Shown here: piece after piece, positions 9,458 through 18,414 of the stretch
How positions within the stretch are numbered: the first letter of the stretch is position 1
Layout: every line of letters begins with the position of its first letter
NCBI GenBank assembly: GCA_963821815.1
Contig: CAWGFG010000006.1
Location: forward strand, 434,001-498,000
Direction of reading: 5' to 3'
DNA length: 64,000 nucleotides
From: JASGTU01 sp963821815
Lineage (GTDB): Bacteria; Chloroflexota; Anaerolineae; Caldilineales; Caldilineaceae
Made by a program: the position numbers and the translations under genes
Notes under the pieces: generated by a model
Databases searched by the model: none
The model's input: the letters and a program-made list of their open reading frames with translations, nothing else
Told to the model about the DNA's origin: nothing

Positions 9458-10711
9458 CTACTGCGCCATATTCAGTTCGAACCAACGTAACAGGGCTAGC
9501 AACACATCTCGATCTGGGCTGCGCATGGCAGTCGTCCGCGGGATGACATCCTGCACGCCTTGTTCTTTCCACTGCGTGAATAAACTAGCCTCGGTCGAGT
9601 CGACACTCACGTTAGAATTCGCCGGGCGCAGACCGTAGGCTAACGCTGCCTTTTGCTGCTCTTCGCTGAGCAGATAGCGCTGGAACTCGAGCGCTGCGTT
9701 CTTCTGCAATGCCGTTGTCTCCGGGCCAACCCAGACGGTGAACGGGAAGTCGAACCAGGTTAGATAGTCCGGGTAATAGATCTGCAGCGGATCTTCCCAA
9801 CGAGTGCTGATCCCCTGCATATTCTGCAACAGGTCACTCTCGAGCAGTTGCCCGCCGTCACCCACGCTGTAACCGAATAGCGCAAAGTCTTCTGCCGTAT
9901 ACGCAGTGGCGCTGCTGATGTCGGTCACTGCGCCCATGAGTTCAGTCAACCACGCCTGAAACTCGGGATTTGCCACATCTTCAACCGTGATATTCGTCTT
10001 GTCGTAATACTCGCCGGCCATGGCAATCATAGCAGCCAGCCCACCAACATTCTTGTTTGGATTAGGGACGACTAGCTTAAAGAAGCCCCAGCTCGGGTCG
10101 CCGCCTAATTCCGGCCATCCGCCTTTGGCGGTTGCCGCCTCGTGAATAGTGGACCAGTCGATATTGCCGAAGTGTTCTTGCAGCACATCAGCGCGACTGC
10201 CATAGAGGCCCCAGGCAAAGAGGCTAACGGCGATGGGGCGCGCACGATACTCGCCGTCTGTGAGGAACACATCTCGACCCAAGCGCTCTTTGTAGGCGGC
10301 GTTCGCCAGCTCAACCAGATAGCGGCTATCGGGAATCCACGCTGTGGGGAAATCCGCAAGCGCAGCCCGTTCCTCATCCGTTAGCTCATCAGGATAGGTG
10401 TCTGCCTCGAGCGCGCCGTACTCATTGCGGTCCCAGCGGCCCAGCGCGGTCAAGCCGTCCACCGCTTCTATTTCGACGTGAATGGGTACGCCGTCGACCA
10501 TGTTTTCGCCCTGATTGAATGACTCTGCAGCCCCTCGTACCCACGGCTCCACGGGAAGCGATGTGAGGACGCGGATATTCACTGTCTCCGGTCGGTCGAT
10601 GGTGAGCGCGCTTTCTGCCCCACCGCTCCGGGACCGGACCGCGAGCGATACGCCTACCACGGCAATTGCAACAATGATGATGATTAGGAATAGCCAGCGA
10701 GTTCGGTTCAT
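9458..10711 (-). CDS. Extracellular solute-binding protein, membrane-anchored
   Basis: 417 residues with an N-terminal hydrophobic anchor (LFLIIIIVAIAVVGVSLAV) that has no lipobox, followed by a type II solute-binding fold. Recognisable pieces are VNIRVLTSLPVEPWVRGAAESFN at the mature start, GGWPELGGDPSWGFFKLVVPNPNKN in the middle, and GLRPANSNVSVDS near the end. It is related to the binding half of the protein encoded 5 nt downstream, so the pair probably arose by duplication, with one copy gaining a VWA domain. No ABC permease or ATPase is encoded nearby. Upstream, a 10-bp hairpin separates it from pspA. Confidence 0.82.
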   Translation of the reverse strand: MNRTRWLFLIIIIVAIAVVGVSLAVRSRSGGAESALTIDRPETVNIRVLTSLPVEPWVRGAAESFNQGENMVDGVPIHVEIEAVDGLTALGRWDRNEYGALEADTYPDELTDEERAALADFPTAWIPDSRYLVELANAAYKERLGRDVFLTDGEYRARPIAVSLFAWGLYGSRADVLQEHFGNIDWSTIHEAATAKGGWPELGGDPSWGFFKLVVPNPNKNVGGLAAMIAMAGEYYDKTNITVEDVANPEFQAWLTELMGAVTDISSATAYTAEDFALFGYSVGDGGQLLESDLLQNMQGISTRWEDPLQIYYPDYLTWFDFPFTVWVGPETTALQKNAALEFQRYLLSEEQQKAALAYGLRPANSNVSVDSTEASLFTQWKEQGVQDVIPRTTAMRSPDRDVLLALLRWFELNMAQ

Positions 10712-10737
10712 GCTTTCATGTGCGACTGTAGGGTTGC

Positions 10738-10770
10738 AGCCCGTGTCTTTCTAGCTTATTGACACGGGCT
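10738..10770 (-). terminator. Intercistronic hairpin between pspA and the binding-protein genes
   Basis: AGCCCGTGTC (10738-10747) pairs perfectly with GACACGGGCT (10761-10770) around a 13-nt loop. Read on the minus strand there is no T-run after it. It could be a partial terminator or an RNA-stability element that makes pspA more abundant than the downstream genes. Confidence 0.4.
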
Positions 10771-10848
10771 TATCTAGACTGCCGGTACAATTCATGCGAT
10801 GCAGTTAAGTCTTAATTCACGCACTTCAGGATAGCTGTAGTGTACAGC

Positions 10849-11529
10849 TTATTCCTCAAGACCAAGCTTTCGACGTCGTTCGGCCAACTGTGAATCCAGC
10901 GCACTTCGCTCCAGGACATCGTCCATTTGCTCATCGAGGCTTGCGGCGCGAATCTCACTGGCGGTGTTTGCCTTGTCCAGGCGAGCGTTGATGCTCTCTG
11001 CAATGCGTGAAATATCGCTGTCGCCGGACCCCATGAGATCGTCCAGGCTTTTCATGGCCTTGGCAGTTGTCTCTTTGCTCTTTGCCAGGTCGAGTAGCGC
11101 CTGCAACTCTTCTCGCTGCTGCTTCATGGTAGCCAATCGGGCTTCTAGCTTCACCTTGGCATTGAGCAACGACTTGTACTCTTCTTCCTGGCGCGTGAGC
11201 TGCTCCGAATAGGTTGCGACCAGGCGTTCAGTGCTGTTGTAGCGACTCTGAATAGCCGAAGCAGCAGAGTCGTTTCCTTCCATTAAGAAGGCGTCAATCG
11301 CGCGATCCATTTCGTCAAGCTTCTGCTGACTGTCTTCCTTGCGGCGGCGGATGGATTTCGCTTCTCCGCCGACGGTGGCAGCAGCTTCTTCCAGGTCCTC
11401 CAGGTTGTTCTCAACCTGCCGGATGTACTGGTCGATTACCGCCATGCTATTGGACTTCAACGCCCGATCTACAAGATCATGCAGATTTGCGGAGATTAAC
11501 GTTGAAACCTTTTCCATCAGAGATGCCAT
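10849..11529 (-). CDS. pspA: PspA/IM30 (Vipp1) family membrane stress protein
   Basis: 226 residues, almost entirely alpha-helical and rich in Glu, Lys and Gln, as expected for PspA/Vipp1 coiled coils. The N-terminal amphipathic segment MASLMEKVSTLISANLHDLVDRA matches the membrane-inserting helix of the family, followed by the conserved DQYIRQVENNLEDLEEAAA region. PspA forms ESCRT-III-like oligomers on the inner face of the cytoplasmic membrane and counteracts loss of membrane integrity. The ribosome site is near perfect (AGGAGG, 8 nt before the ATG), consistent with high expression. Two tandem 14-15-nt repeats lie just upstream at 11548-11576 and may be a regulatory site. It heads the minus-strand cluster down to about 5605. 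Confidence 0.9.
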   Translation of the reverse strand: MASLMEKVSTLISANLHDLVDRALKSNSMAVIDQYIRQVENNLEDLEEAAATVGGEAKSIRRRKEDSQQKLDEMDRAIDAFLMEGNDSAASAIQSRYNSTERLVATYSEQLTRQEEEYKSLLNAKVKLEARLATMKQQREELQALLDLAKSKETTAKAMKSLDDLMGSGDSDISRIAESINARLDKANTASEIRAASLDEQMDDVLERSALDSQLAERRRKLGLEE

Positions 11530-11547
11530 TTTGTTCCTCCTGGTTAA

Positions 11548-11576
11548 GATATCAGACTGTTTGATATCAACTGTTT
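11548..11576. repeat. Tandem direct repeat upstream of pspA
   Basis: Two adjacent copies of GATATCA(G)ACTGTTT at 11548-11562 and 11563-11576; the second lacks one G. Each contains the palindrome GATATC. The position, immediately before the pspA ribosome site, fits an operator or leader element. Confidence 0.55.
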
Positions 11577-11884
11577 GTCCTCAGACGTGCAACGCTATTG
11601 CTCTGCCATGTTGTGGGCGTCGGATGGAATATGCGCTGTGACGTAATGCCGCCTTAGTTTACGCGACAACTGTGAACTACGTCCTAACTTGAAAGACACC
11701 GATCACATCTAACAGTGAATACGCATAAAATTGAGTATGGTTGCATCGTTGCCGTCCGTGTCCAAGTCTATTTCCGAGTTCGTGTCTGCGCTATATTTCT
11801 ATTATAGAACGGAGCAAGGTCCCTGACAATGAGGTTTGTCTGACGCAATGCCCCCAACCGGCTGACAGCTACTGGCAGGTAACC
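11577..11884. other. Intergenic region between recQ and pspA
   Basis: About 300 bases without a gene. It should contain the pspA promoter on the minus strand; a weak candidate reads TTGCAC and TGATAT with a 17-nt spacer, the -10 falling inside the tandem repeat. No terminator hairpin with a T-run was found after recQ. Confidence 0.35.
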
Positions 11885-14800
11885 TTACTTTGAGAGAATA
11901 TTAGAGATAAGTTGGCAGATCGTATCCGCATGGGCTCGCAGACCGCTGCTGCGGAATCCCACAATCTGCAGAAGGTCTTGCTCCTGCGTCGGCGCCGTGG
12001 CAGCAATGGATCGCAATAGCGCTGTGCTGGCGATGGATGAAGGGGTAATTCCTTCGGATACGGATTGCCGTTGCCGAACCTCCTGCAGCTTAAGGAATAT
12101 GGTTCGTTGCGTCGCCGGTGGAAGGACCGATTCACTGGCTGGAGATACTTGTCGCGGCCTTCGACTTTCAGCGTCGTCCGAAGTACGCGCTTCGAGTTGC
12201 TTATCTAGGATCATGTCGTCCCCTTCTTCGGCAGGGTTTAAGCGAACTAGATCCAGAAGCACCGGTCCGTAGTGCTCTAGGCGTCCTTGGCCCATTCCGG
12301 GAATATCCGCCAATTCAGCTTCTGAAGACGGACGCTCCTTGGCAATCGCCAAGATGAGATCGTTGTGCATGATGGTATATGGCGGTCTGTTCTGTTCCTC
12401 CGCCGTGCGTCGCCGCCACGCCCAAATCGCCTTCTGCAAACGCGTGTAGCGGGGTGTATCGTCGGCGGGCTGGCCGTTGGTAGTCGCCGTATCATCATCC
12501 GTTTGATTTTCATTCGCAGCGTATCCTGCGCTGCCATCATCTTGTGCGCGATACGCGTCTTCGTCAATCTCAGACTGGTCCTGCAACTCGGAACGGCCTT
12601 GCATGGTGATTGCGACGAGTGGATATCCGTTGCGGTCGTAAACGCGCAATGAACCCTGCTCAACCAGGCGATCCACGGCTTCAACCACAGGCTCAAGACC
12701 CAGCGCGCTCAGAGCGCCAAAATAGCTGGTTTCGCTAGGTGAAACAGGTGAACGAAGCGCGCCGGTCAGGACGCGCGCCAACCCATAGCGTCCGACCGAG
12801 CGATCGAGCCGGGACACGCAGTCTAGAATGATGGAGGCGATCTCAGTTTCCGAATAGCTAACTGATTCTTCGACCATGATTTCGGGCATTTCCGGAGCGA
12901 TATCTGTGCAGTTATCACATGCCTCGCACGTTGATCTAGGTCGACTGCCCAGATGGGCGCTAATGTAACCGTGTCTGCAGCGTGCCGTTGTTGCGTAGCC
13001 GACCACATCGTCGATGCGGCGCTGACTCACTTCTGTGGAATGGCTGAGCATCAACAGCAATTGCCTGCGAAAGTCCTGATCAGTCTTTCGCATCGTGATG
13101 AACATGGCGCGGCGCTCAAAACCCAAGGCCAGAATTGCACCGGTGTCCAGGTCAAGGAGCCGGCGCTCCGCCTCTGTAAGGGTCCAGTCCATGAACTTGG
13201 CGATGTCTGCCAGTTTGAACGACGCACTCTCTCCTTTTCGCAGGCTCAAACCGGTCAGCAGTCGAAGCAGCTCGGGTTCGGTCTTCTTTTCGTTGAACGT
13301 AGACGACACTCCAATATTTACTGTATCGGGTACATCGAAACTGCGTTCCAGGAAGCCTGCACGCTCTAGCATGCTAATGCCGACGCGTACCGCAGTGTCA
13401 TTGCTGTTCAGCACTTGCTGCAGTCGGCGCCCGTCAACACTGCCGCTAATGTCGTGGTCCGGCGGTACAACGCGCTGTTTGTCTTCTAGAGCATCGCTCT
13501 CTTCAAGGTCCGAATCGTCGCCGACGACGGGGCTTCCATCAGAGCCGACATCGATACCCAGTTGACTGGCGATGGCGATATAAAGTCGTTCAAGGAAGCC
13601 AACTTGAACTTCATCTTGATTGCTCCAGCGACGCAAATTGGCCCAGTCACTGTTGCTGTAGAAGAGCACGCCGTGGCTCGGTTTGCCATCGCGACCGGCA
13701 CGACCTACCTCTTGATAATAGGATGCCAGCGTACGCGGCGGATGGAAGTGCACGATGAAACGTATATCGGCTTTGTCGATACCCATTCCGAAGGCGATAG
13801 TTGCTACGATAACGCGCGTTTCATCCTGCATGAAACGGTCTTGCACTTCACCACGTTCTTCCAATCCCGCGTGATAGGCCTCTGCGGAAACGCCCTTGGC
13901 GCGCAAGGCATAGGCTAGCGTTTCGCATTTGCGACGACTATTGACATAAATGATTCCGCTTCCCTCTGTCGTCTGTGCAAAGGACAGTACGGCATCCTGT
14001 TTTTCGTCCTCGTTATTGAAGCGAAACGTGGATAGGTGCAAGTTGTTACGAAAGATATCCAGCGCAAGCACATGCACATCTCGCACATATGTTGCCTTGC
14101 CATTCGTACTATCAATCCAGTCATCTTTGCAGCTTATCGAGTCGACAATCTCATCTCGCACGCGCGGCGGGGCAGTCGCGGTCATGGCAAGTGCGGGAGG
14201 ATATTGCAGTTCCTGCATGGCGCGTTGCAGAAAGAGATAATCCGGTCGGAAATCATGGCCCCACAGGCTAACGCAGTGCGCCTCGTCTACCACAAACAGC
14301 GATACGCCGGCATTGCGTATAGCACGCAGGAATGACAGGTGGCGTAGACGCTCCGGTGCGGCGTAGATCAGTTTATAGTGGCCGCCGATGATTCCGTTCA
14401 TGCGATGGGTAAACTCGTCATCAGTCAGCGTGCTGTTGATAAATGTGGCTCTCTGTCGCTCCGCTGCCGGAAGATTTTCCACTTGGTCTTTCATCAATGC
14501 GATAAGCGGGCTGACTACGATGGTCGCACCGTCCATCATTAGCGCAGGCAGTTGGTAACAGAGCGATTTGCCGGCGCCGGTGGGCATCACCACCAACAAC
14601 GATTCACCGCGCAATACCGTTGCTATCGTCTCTACCTGTCCTGGGCGAAGTGAGGTGAAGCCGAAGTGGCGGATGGCGCCTAGCGCTACTTTTCTGCGTT
14701 CAGCATCGCTCACAGTCAACGACTGTGGACCGACGAGTTGCTCAAAGATGCTACCGTATTCGGTGTTGAGATTAGACTTAATCTCATTGAAGGGGGTGAG

Positions 14801-15514
14801 CAGCTTTTCGAATGCCGCGGCGAATTCCAGTCTGATCCGCTCGATCTCAAGTTCGAGGCTCTTGGCTGTCTGTACCGAACCCTGTGCCACCAGCAGCGAC
14901 TGTAGCTGCATAAGTTGAGCCAGGTCAGCACCTTCCGGGACACCGACGCCGAGACGAGCTAAGCTGTCATTAGCCTCGGATGACTGTCCTGCCTGTGCCT
15001 GGATTGTGGCCAGCGTTAGCAGGCCGTCTATATCGCCTGGGCTATGCGCCAGCAACGCGTGTATCGTCTCGATGGCACGATCCGATTCACCATTGTCGGC
15101 AAGGATCTGTGCTGAAGCTGTGACCGCGGCTGTGTTTCGCGGGTAATCGCGCAATAGCCGTTCAGCTGCATCAGCAGCTTGCTCATGGCGCCCGGCAAGC
15201 CACATCAGCTGCGCCTCGTAGGCTGCAGCTTGGATGCTGTGACTACGTCGCAAACGACGCTCAAGCACCTCGACCGCTTCCGGGTATTGACCGCAAAGAA
15301 CCAAACCAAGGGCGTGTTGGTCCAGCCGATGTAGCGCCGGACCTGGCAACTGATCGAATAGGTCCAGCACTTCAAGATACTGCTGCGGCTTCCCCCAATA
15401 CTGAATATACTCCAGCAGGCCATCCTGCCATTCGGTGGATAGCTCAAGAAGAATCGCCGGCGCCAGATCCGGCAGCAATGGAATTGTCAATATCTCGCTA
15501 GGAGCGGAACACAT
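11885..15514 (-). CDS. recQ: RecQ-family DNA helicase with N-terminal TPR region and C-terminal HRDC domains
   Basis: 1209 residues, about twice the usual RecQ length. Residues 20-260 are helical repeats of TPR type (for example QYPEAVEVLERRLRRS and GESDRAIETIHALLAHSPGD). The helicase core spans about 270-640: motif 0 FGFTSLRPGQ (284-293), Walker A MPTGAGKS (310-317), DEAH box (410-413) with the aromatic-rich loop reading SLWGHDFRPDY instead of the usual SQWGHDFRP, and motif VI QEVGRAGRDG (601-610). Cys846, 863, 866 and 869 form the zinc site, followed by a winged-helix RQC part. Residues 1022-1092 are an HRDC domain and 1140-1209 resemble a second. The protein unwinds 3'-tailed DNA in recombination and repair. 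The TPR part is unusual and suggests a protein partner. Confidence 0.92.
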   Translation of the reverse strand: MCSAPSEILTIPLLPDLAPAILLELSTEWQDGLLEYIQYWGKPQQYLEVLDLFDQLPGPALHRLDQHALGLVLCGQYPEAVEVLERRLRRSHSIQAAAYEAQLMWLAGRHEQAADAAERLLRDYPRNTAAVTASAQILADNGESDRAIETIHALLAHSPGDIDGLLTLATIQAQAGQSSEANDSLARLGVGVPEGADLAQLMQLQSLLVAQGSVQTAKSLELEIERIRLEFAAAFEKLLTPFNEIKSNLNTEYGSIFEQLVGPQSLTVSDAERRKVALGAIRHFGFTSLRPGQVETIATVLRGESLLVVMPTGAGKSLCYQLPALMMDGATIVVSPLIALMKDQVENLPAAERQRATFINSTLTDDEFTHRMNGIIGGHYKLIYAAPERLRHLSFLRAIRNAGVSLFVVDEAHCVSLWGHDFRPDYLFLQRAMQELQYPPALAMTATAPPRVRDEIVDSISCKDDWIDSTNGKATYVRDVHVLALDIFRNNLHLSTFRFNNEDEKQDAVLSFAQTTEGSGIIYVNSRRKCETLAYALRAKGVSAEAYHAGLEERGEVQDRFMQDETRVIVATIAFGMGIDKADIRFIVHFHPPRTLASYYQEVGRAGRDGKPSHGVLFYSNSDWANLRRWSNQDEVQVGFLERLYIAIASQLGIDVGSDGSPVVGDDSDLEESDALEDKQRVVPPDHDISGSVDGRRLQQVLNSNDTAVRVGISMLERAGFLERSFDVPDTVNIGVSSTFNEKKTEPELLRLLTGLSLRKGESASFKLADIAKFMDWTLTEAERRLLDLDTGAILALGFERRAMFITMRKTDQDFRRQLLLMLSHSTEVSQRRIDDVVGYATTARCRHGYISAHLGSRPRSTCEACDNCTDIAPEMPEIMVEESVSYSETEIASIILDCVSRLDRSVGRYGLARVLTGALRSPVSPSETSYFGALSALGLEPVVEAVDRLVEQGSLRVYDRNGYPLVAITMQGRSELQDQSEIDEDAYRAQDDGSAGYAANENQTDDDTATTNGQPADDTPRYTRLQKAIWAWRRRTAEEQNRPPYTIMHNDLILAIAKERPSSEAELADIPGMGQGRLEHYGPVLLDLVRLNPAEEGDDMILDKQLEARTSDDAESRRPRQVSPASESVLPPATQRTIFLKLQEVRQRQSVSEGITPSSIASTALLRSIAATAPTQEQDLLQIVGFRSSGLRAHADTICQLISNILSK

Positions 15515-16025
15515 GCGGGTTCGAGGCAGGTGATAGGTTACGTCCGGAAAGTTGCCGCCAGCAATTGCCGACGTTTGGACTAAATTTGCTCACGCTACTT
15601 TCGTAGATGAGCGCTGGTCTAGCTTCGACCACGGTGCATAATGCACACTGTACCTGAGAAAGGCAGGGCGGTCAACAATCGCGAAACTATTTCAGTCTAG
15701 TCGGGTTGTAATCACCGTTAATTGCATGCACGTAATCGGGTTCGTTAAGCAGGTTGGAGAGCCGGTGGTTGCACCAGCGAACGCTCACTAAAACTCAAGA
15801 ATTGTCGCAGGTTCGTCAACTTGGCGCTGACAGGGCTCTCTCCTATAATCAAGTGCCAATGCCTGAAATGAAAATGCCGTTGCAAACCGACGACTTAACC
15901 GCTAATAAATAGCGGACGGCGGCGGAAGCTTATCAATGCGACCGATAGCCAGAAATCATCGGATTTACAAACAGTATTTGGTATCGAGATTTAATTAGGG
16001 CGCAAATGAGGGGTATTGAGGTAAT
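15515..16025. other. Divergent intergenic region between recQ and fabF
   Basis: 511 bases with no credible gene. It contains a strong plus-strand promoter (15821-15849) with a leader of about 170 nt before fabF, and a 13-nt perfect inverted repeat GTGCAT-A-ATGCAC at 15634-15646, about 120 nt upstream of recQ, that may be a regulator site. Confidence 0.45.
15821..15849 (+). promoter_or_regulatory. Sigma70-type promoter for fabF
   Basis: TTGGCG (15821-15826), a 17-nt spacer, and a consensus TATAAT (15844-15849). This is the best-matching promoter in the window. Transcription would start near 15857 and give a leader of about 170 nt before the fabF ATG. Confidence 0.65.
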
Positions 16026-17264
16026 ATGAAAAGAGTATTTGTGACCGGGCTCGGCTCAATTACGCCGATAGGAAATGATACAGAGACCTTTTGGCGAAAT
16101 CTGCTGACGGGTGAATCCGGCGCAGGATATCTTACACAATTCGATCCGGGTGACATGCCATATACGATGGCGTGTGAAGTAAAAGACTTTGATGCATTGA
16201 AGTATATGGATCGCAAACTGATGCGACGCACAGCTCGCCCCACGCAATTTGCGTTGGCAGCTACTAAACAAGCGCTGGAAGATGCGAATTTCGAAATCAA
16301 CGACGATAACCATAACCGTGTAGGCGTGATGATGTCTACCGGCGGGGGCGGTATCAACGAAATTGAGAATGCTGCCATTGTCATGGACCGGAAGGGTTGG
16401 CGGACGATCGGGCCGTTTGTTGTGCCTAACGCGATGGCTAACGCCGTAAGCTGCGTAGTCTCCATCGAGACAGATGCACGCGGCCCCGTAATGACAAGTT
16501 CAGCTGCCTGCGCCAGCGGCCATTACTCAATTATCGAGGCCTTTCACGCTATGCAACGTGATGAAGCGGACGTCATGATCGCCGGCGGAACCGAGGCGGC
16601 AATTTCACTGCTGACACAATCTGCATTCGGGCGCATGGGCCCGCTATCCGGTCACATTGATGATCCAAAGAGAGCCAGCCGGCCCTTCTCTATCGACCGT
16701 GACGGTTTCGTCAGCGGTGAAGGTGCATGTGCGCTTCTGCTGGAAACGGAAGAGCACTTGCGGGCTAGAGGCGTCGATCGCGTCTACGCTGAGGTGCTTG
16801 GCGGTCGATTGACGGCTGATGCATTCCACATCACCGCACCAGACCCGGACGGCGACGGCGCCTCAAGGGCGCTCATTGGAGCCATACAATCCGCGGGACT
16901 AAAGCCGGAAGATATTGACATAATCCTCGCCCACGGTACGGGAACCCTTCTCAATGACGAAGGCGAGGCCAAGGCGCTAAAGCGCGTCTTCGGTGAGCAC
17001 TTAGGCCACGTGAAGATCACCAGCATCAAGAGCATGATAGGCCATGGGTTGGGTGCTGCTGGTGCGCAATCGGCAGTTGCAGCCGTACTTAGTCTGAGAC
17101 GCGGTTGGGTGCCGCCGACGATCAATTATACGCCGGATCCTGCACTAGATATTCCCATCGTGGGAAACGTTGCCCAGCAAGTCGATGGCAAATACGCTAT
17201 CGTGAATGCTTTCGGTTTCGGCGGTCAGAATGTCGTGGCAGTGTTTGGCAAGGCGGAACTCTAG
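16026..17264 (+). CDS. fabF: Beta-ketoacyl-ACP synthase II
   Basis: 412-residue thiolase-fold condensing enzyme of fatty acid elongation: it joins malonyl-ACP to an acyl-ACP. The Cys-His-His triad is present: Cys162 in TSSAACASG, His in LAHGTGT, and His in GHGLGAAGA; the C-terminal glycine-rich FGFGGQN is also conserved. The start at 16026 (MKRVFVTGLGSITPIG) is the standard family N-terminus and has GAGGT nine bases upstream. It stands alone: no acpP, fabD or fabG is adjacent, so it is probably either the housekeeping FabF separated from other fab genes or a secondary copy. A bidirectional terminator follows. Confidence 0.92.
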   Translation: MKRVFVTGLGSITPIGNDTETFWRNLLTGESGAGYLTQFDPGDMPYTMACEVKDFDALKYMDRKLMRRTARPTQFALAATKQALEDANFEINDDNHNRVGVMMSTGGGGINEIENAAIVMDRKGWRTIGPFVVPNAMANAVSCVVSIETDARGPVMTSSAACASGHYSIIEAFHAMQRDEADVMIAGGTEAAISLLTQSAFGRMGPLSGHIDDPKRASRPFSIDRDGFVSGEGACALLLETEEHLRARGVDRVYAEVLGGRLTADAFHITAPDPDGDGASRALIGAIQSAGLKPEDIDIILAHGTGTLLNDEGEAKALKRVFGEHLGHVKITSIKSMIGHGLGAAGAQSAVAAVLSLRRGWVPPTINYTPDPALDIPIVGNVAQQVDGKYAIVNAFGFGGQNVVAVFGKAEL

Positions 17265-17334
17265 AGCCAAGTTCAGCCTCAGCCGCTTAGCCTGTAGTCG
17301 TTGCGACAAATCCTGCTTAAATGAATGGAACGAA

Positions 17335-17367
17335 AGAATGCTGACTGATTTCCCAGTCGGCATTCTT
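17335..17367. terminator. Bidirectional terminator between fabF and the ABC ATPase gene
   Basis: AGAATGCTGACTG (17335-17347) pairs with CAGTCGGCATTCT (17354-17366) with one G-U pair and a 6-nt loop. Short T-rich stretches flank it on both strands, fitting convergent genes on either side. Confidence 0.7.
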
Positions 17368-17403
17368 GATATCCTGTATTACCGGCTAATAAACACCTGT
17401 CTT

Positions 17404-18405
17404 CTATGTATCGCGAAGTGCATGTCCAGTATATGCCAAGAAAACATCCGCCAGGCTTGGCCGGCTAACTCGCACATCGGAAATGTTTACGCCCTCTTCG
17501 ACGGCAATACCGATGAGCTCTGGTAGCCTGTGGTCACCATTATCGACGCCGACTTGAATCCGTTTCATCGATGTCGACTCGACAGCCGGCGCTGCCTCGG
17601 TTTCCGATTCTGAATGCTCCACCAATTGCGACACGTATGGCAGCTCACGGTATCGATCAGCTAGCTTGACAGACGTATTTGCTACTCTAAGGGTTACAAC
17701 GTCAGCGCCCATCTCCTGAACAAGCTGCTCTGGCGTCCCCTCTACAATCAGGTTGCCGTGGTCGATGATTCCCACACGATCGGCCAATGTCGCCGCTTCG
17801 TCCATGTAGTGCGTGGTCAACATGAGCGCGAGGCCCGATTCGTCACGCATCTGGGTAATATACTCCCAGACGCTGATCCGATTCTGCGGATCCAGCCCCT
17901 GTGTCGGTTCGTCCAAGAACAACACGTCCGGGGACGTCATCAGCCCGCGTGCGAGTTCCAGCCTGCGCTTCATGCCACCGGAGTATTGCACGACTCGCCT
18001 GTCCAACGCGTCATTGAGGTCGACCATGGTTGACAGTTCGTCTATGCGATTGCCACGCACTGACTTGGATAGTCCATACAACCGACCGTGAAAGTCTAGA
18101 ACTTGCCGACCTGTAAGGTCCTCGTCCAGGACCATCTCCTGAAATGTTACGCCGATATGGCGTCGCACTTGTTCGGCCTGCGCGTCTATGTCGAAGCCGG
18201 CGATGGATGCCTGTCCCGAACTTGGCGCGACCAATGTGGTGAGTATGGAAATTGTGGTTGTCTTTCCGGCGCCATTGGGGCCGAGGAGTGCATAGATTTC
18301 ACCTGCCTCTATGGAAAGAGAGAGGTCTTGAAGCGCGACAATCTTATCTCCGTTGCTGTTATATGTTTTGCCTAAGTTAGTTGCTTGAATTGCGTATTCA
18401 GTCAC
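17404..18405 (-). CDS. ABC transporter ATP-binding protein (DrrA-like)
   Basis: 333-residue nucleotide-binding subunit of a multidrug-export-type ABC transporter. Walker A is GPNGAGKTT, the signature is YSGGMKRRLELARGL, and Walker B is VLFLDEPTQGLDP, followed by the H-loop LTTHYMDEA. The last 100 residues form the DUF4162-like extension common in DrrA relatives. The start is GTG at 18405, giving VTEYAIQ. It lies 9 nt downstream of a small four-TM gene. No ABC-2 permease is encoded on either side, so its membrane partner is either the four-TM protein (atypical) or elsewhere in the genome. Confidence 0.88.
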   Translation of the reverse strand: MTEYAIQATNLGKTYNSNGDKIVALQDLSLSIEAGEIYALLGPNGAGKTTTISILTTLVAPSSGQASIAGFDIDAQAEQVRRHIGVTFQEMVLDEDLTGRQVLDFHGRLYGLSKSVRGNRIDELSTMVDLNDALDRRVVQYSGGMKRRLELARGLMTSPDVLFLDEPTQGLDPQNRISVWEYITQMRDESGLALMLTTHYMDEAATLADRVGIIDHGNLIVEGTPEQLVQEMGADVVTLRVANTSVKLADRYRELPYVSQLVEHSESETEAAPAVESTSMKRIQVGVDNGDHRLPELIGIAVEEGVNISDVRVSRPSLADVFLAYTGHALRDT

Positions 18406-18414
18406 GATGTCTTC

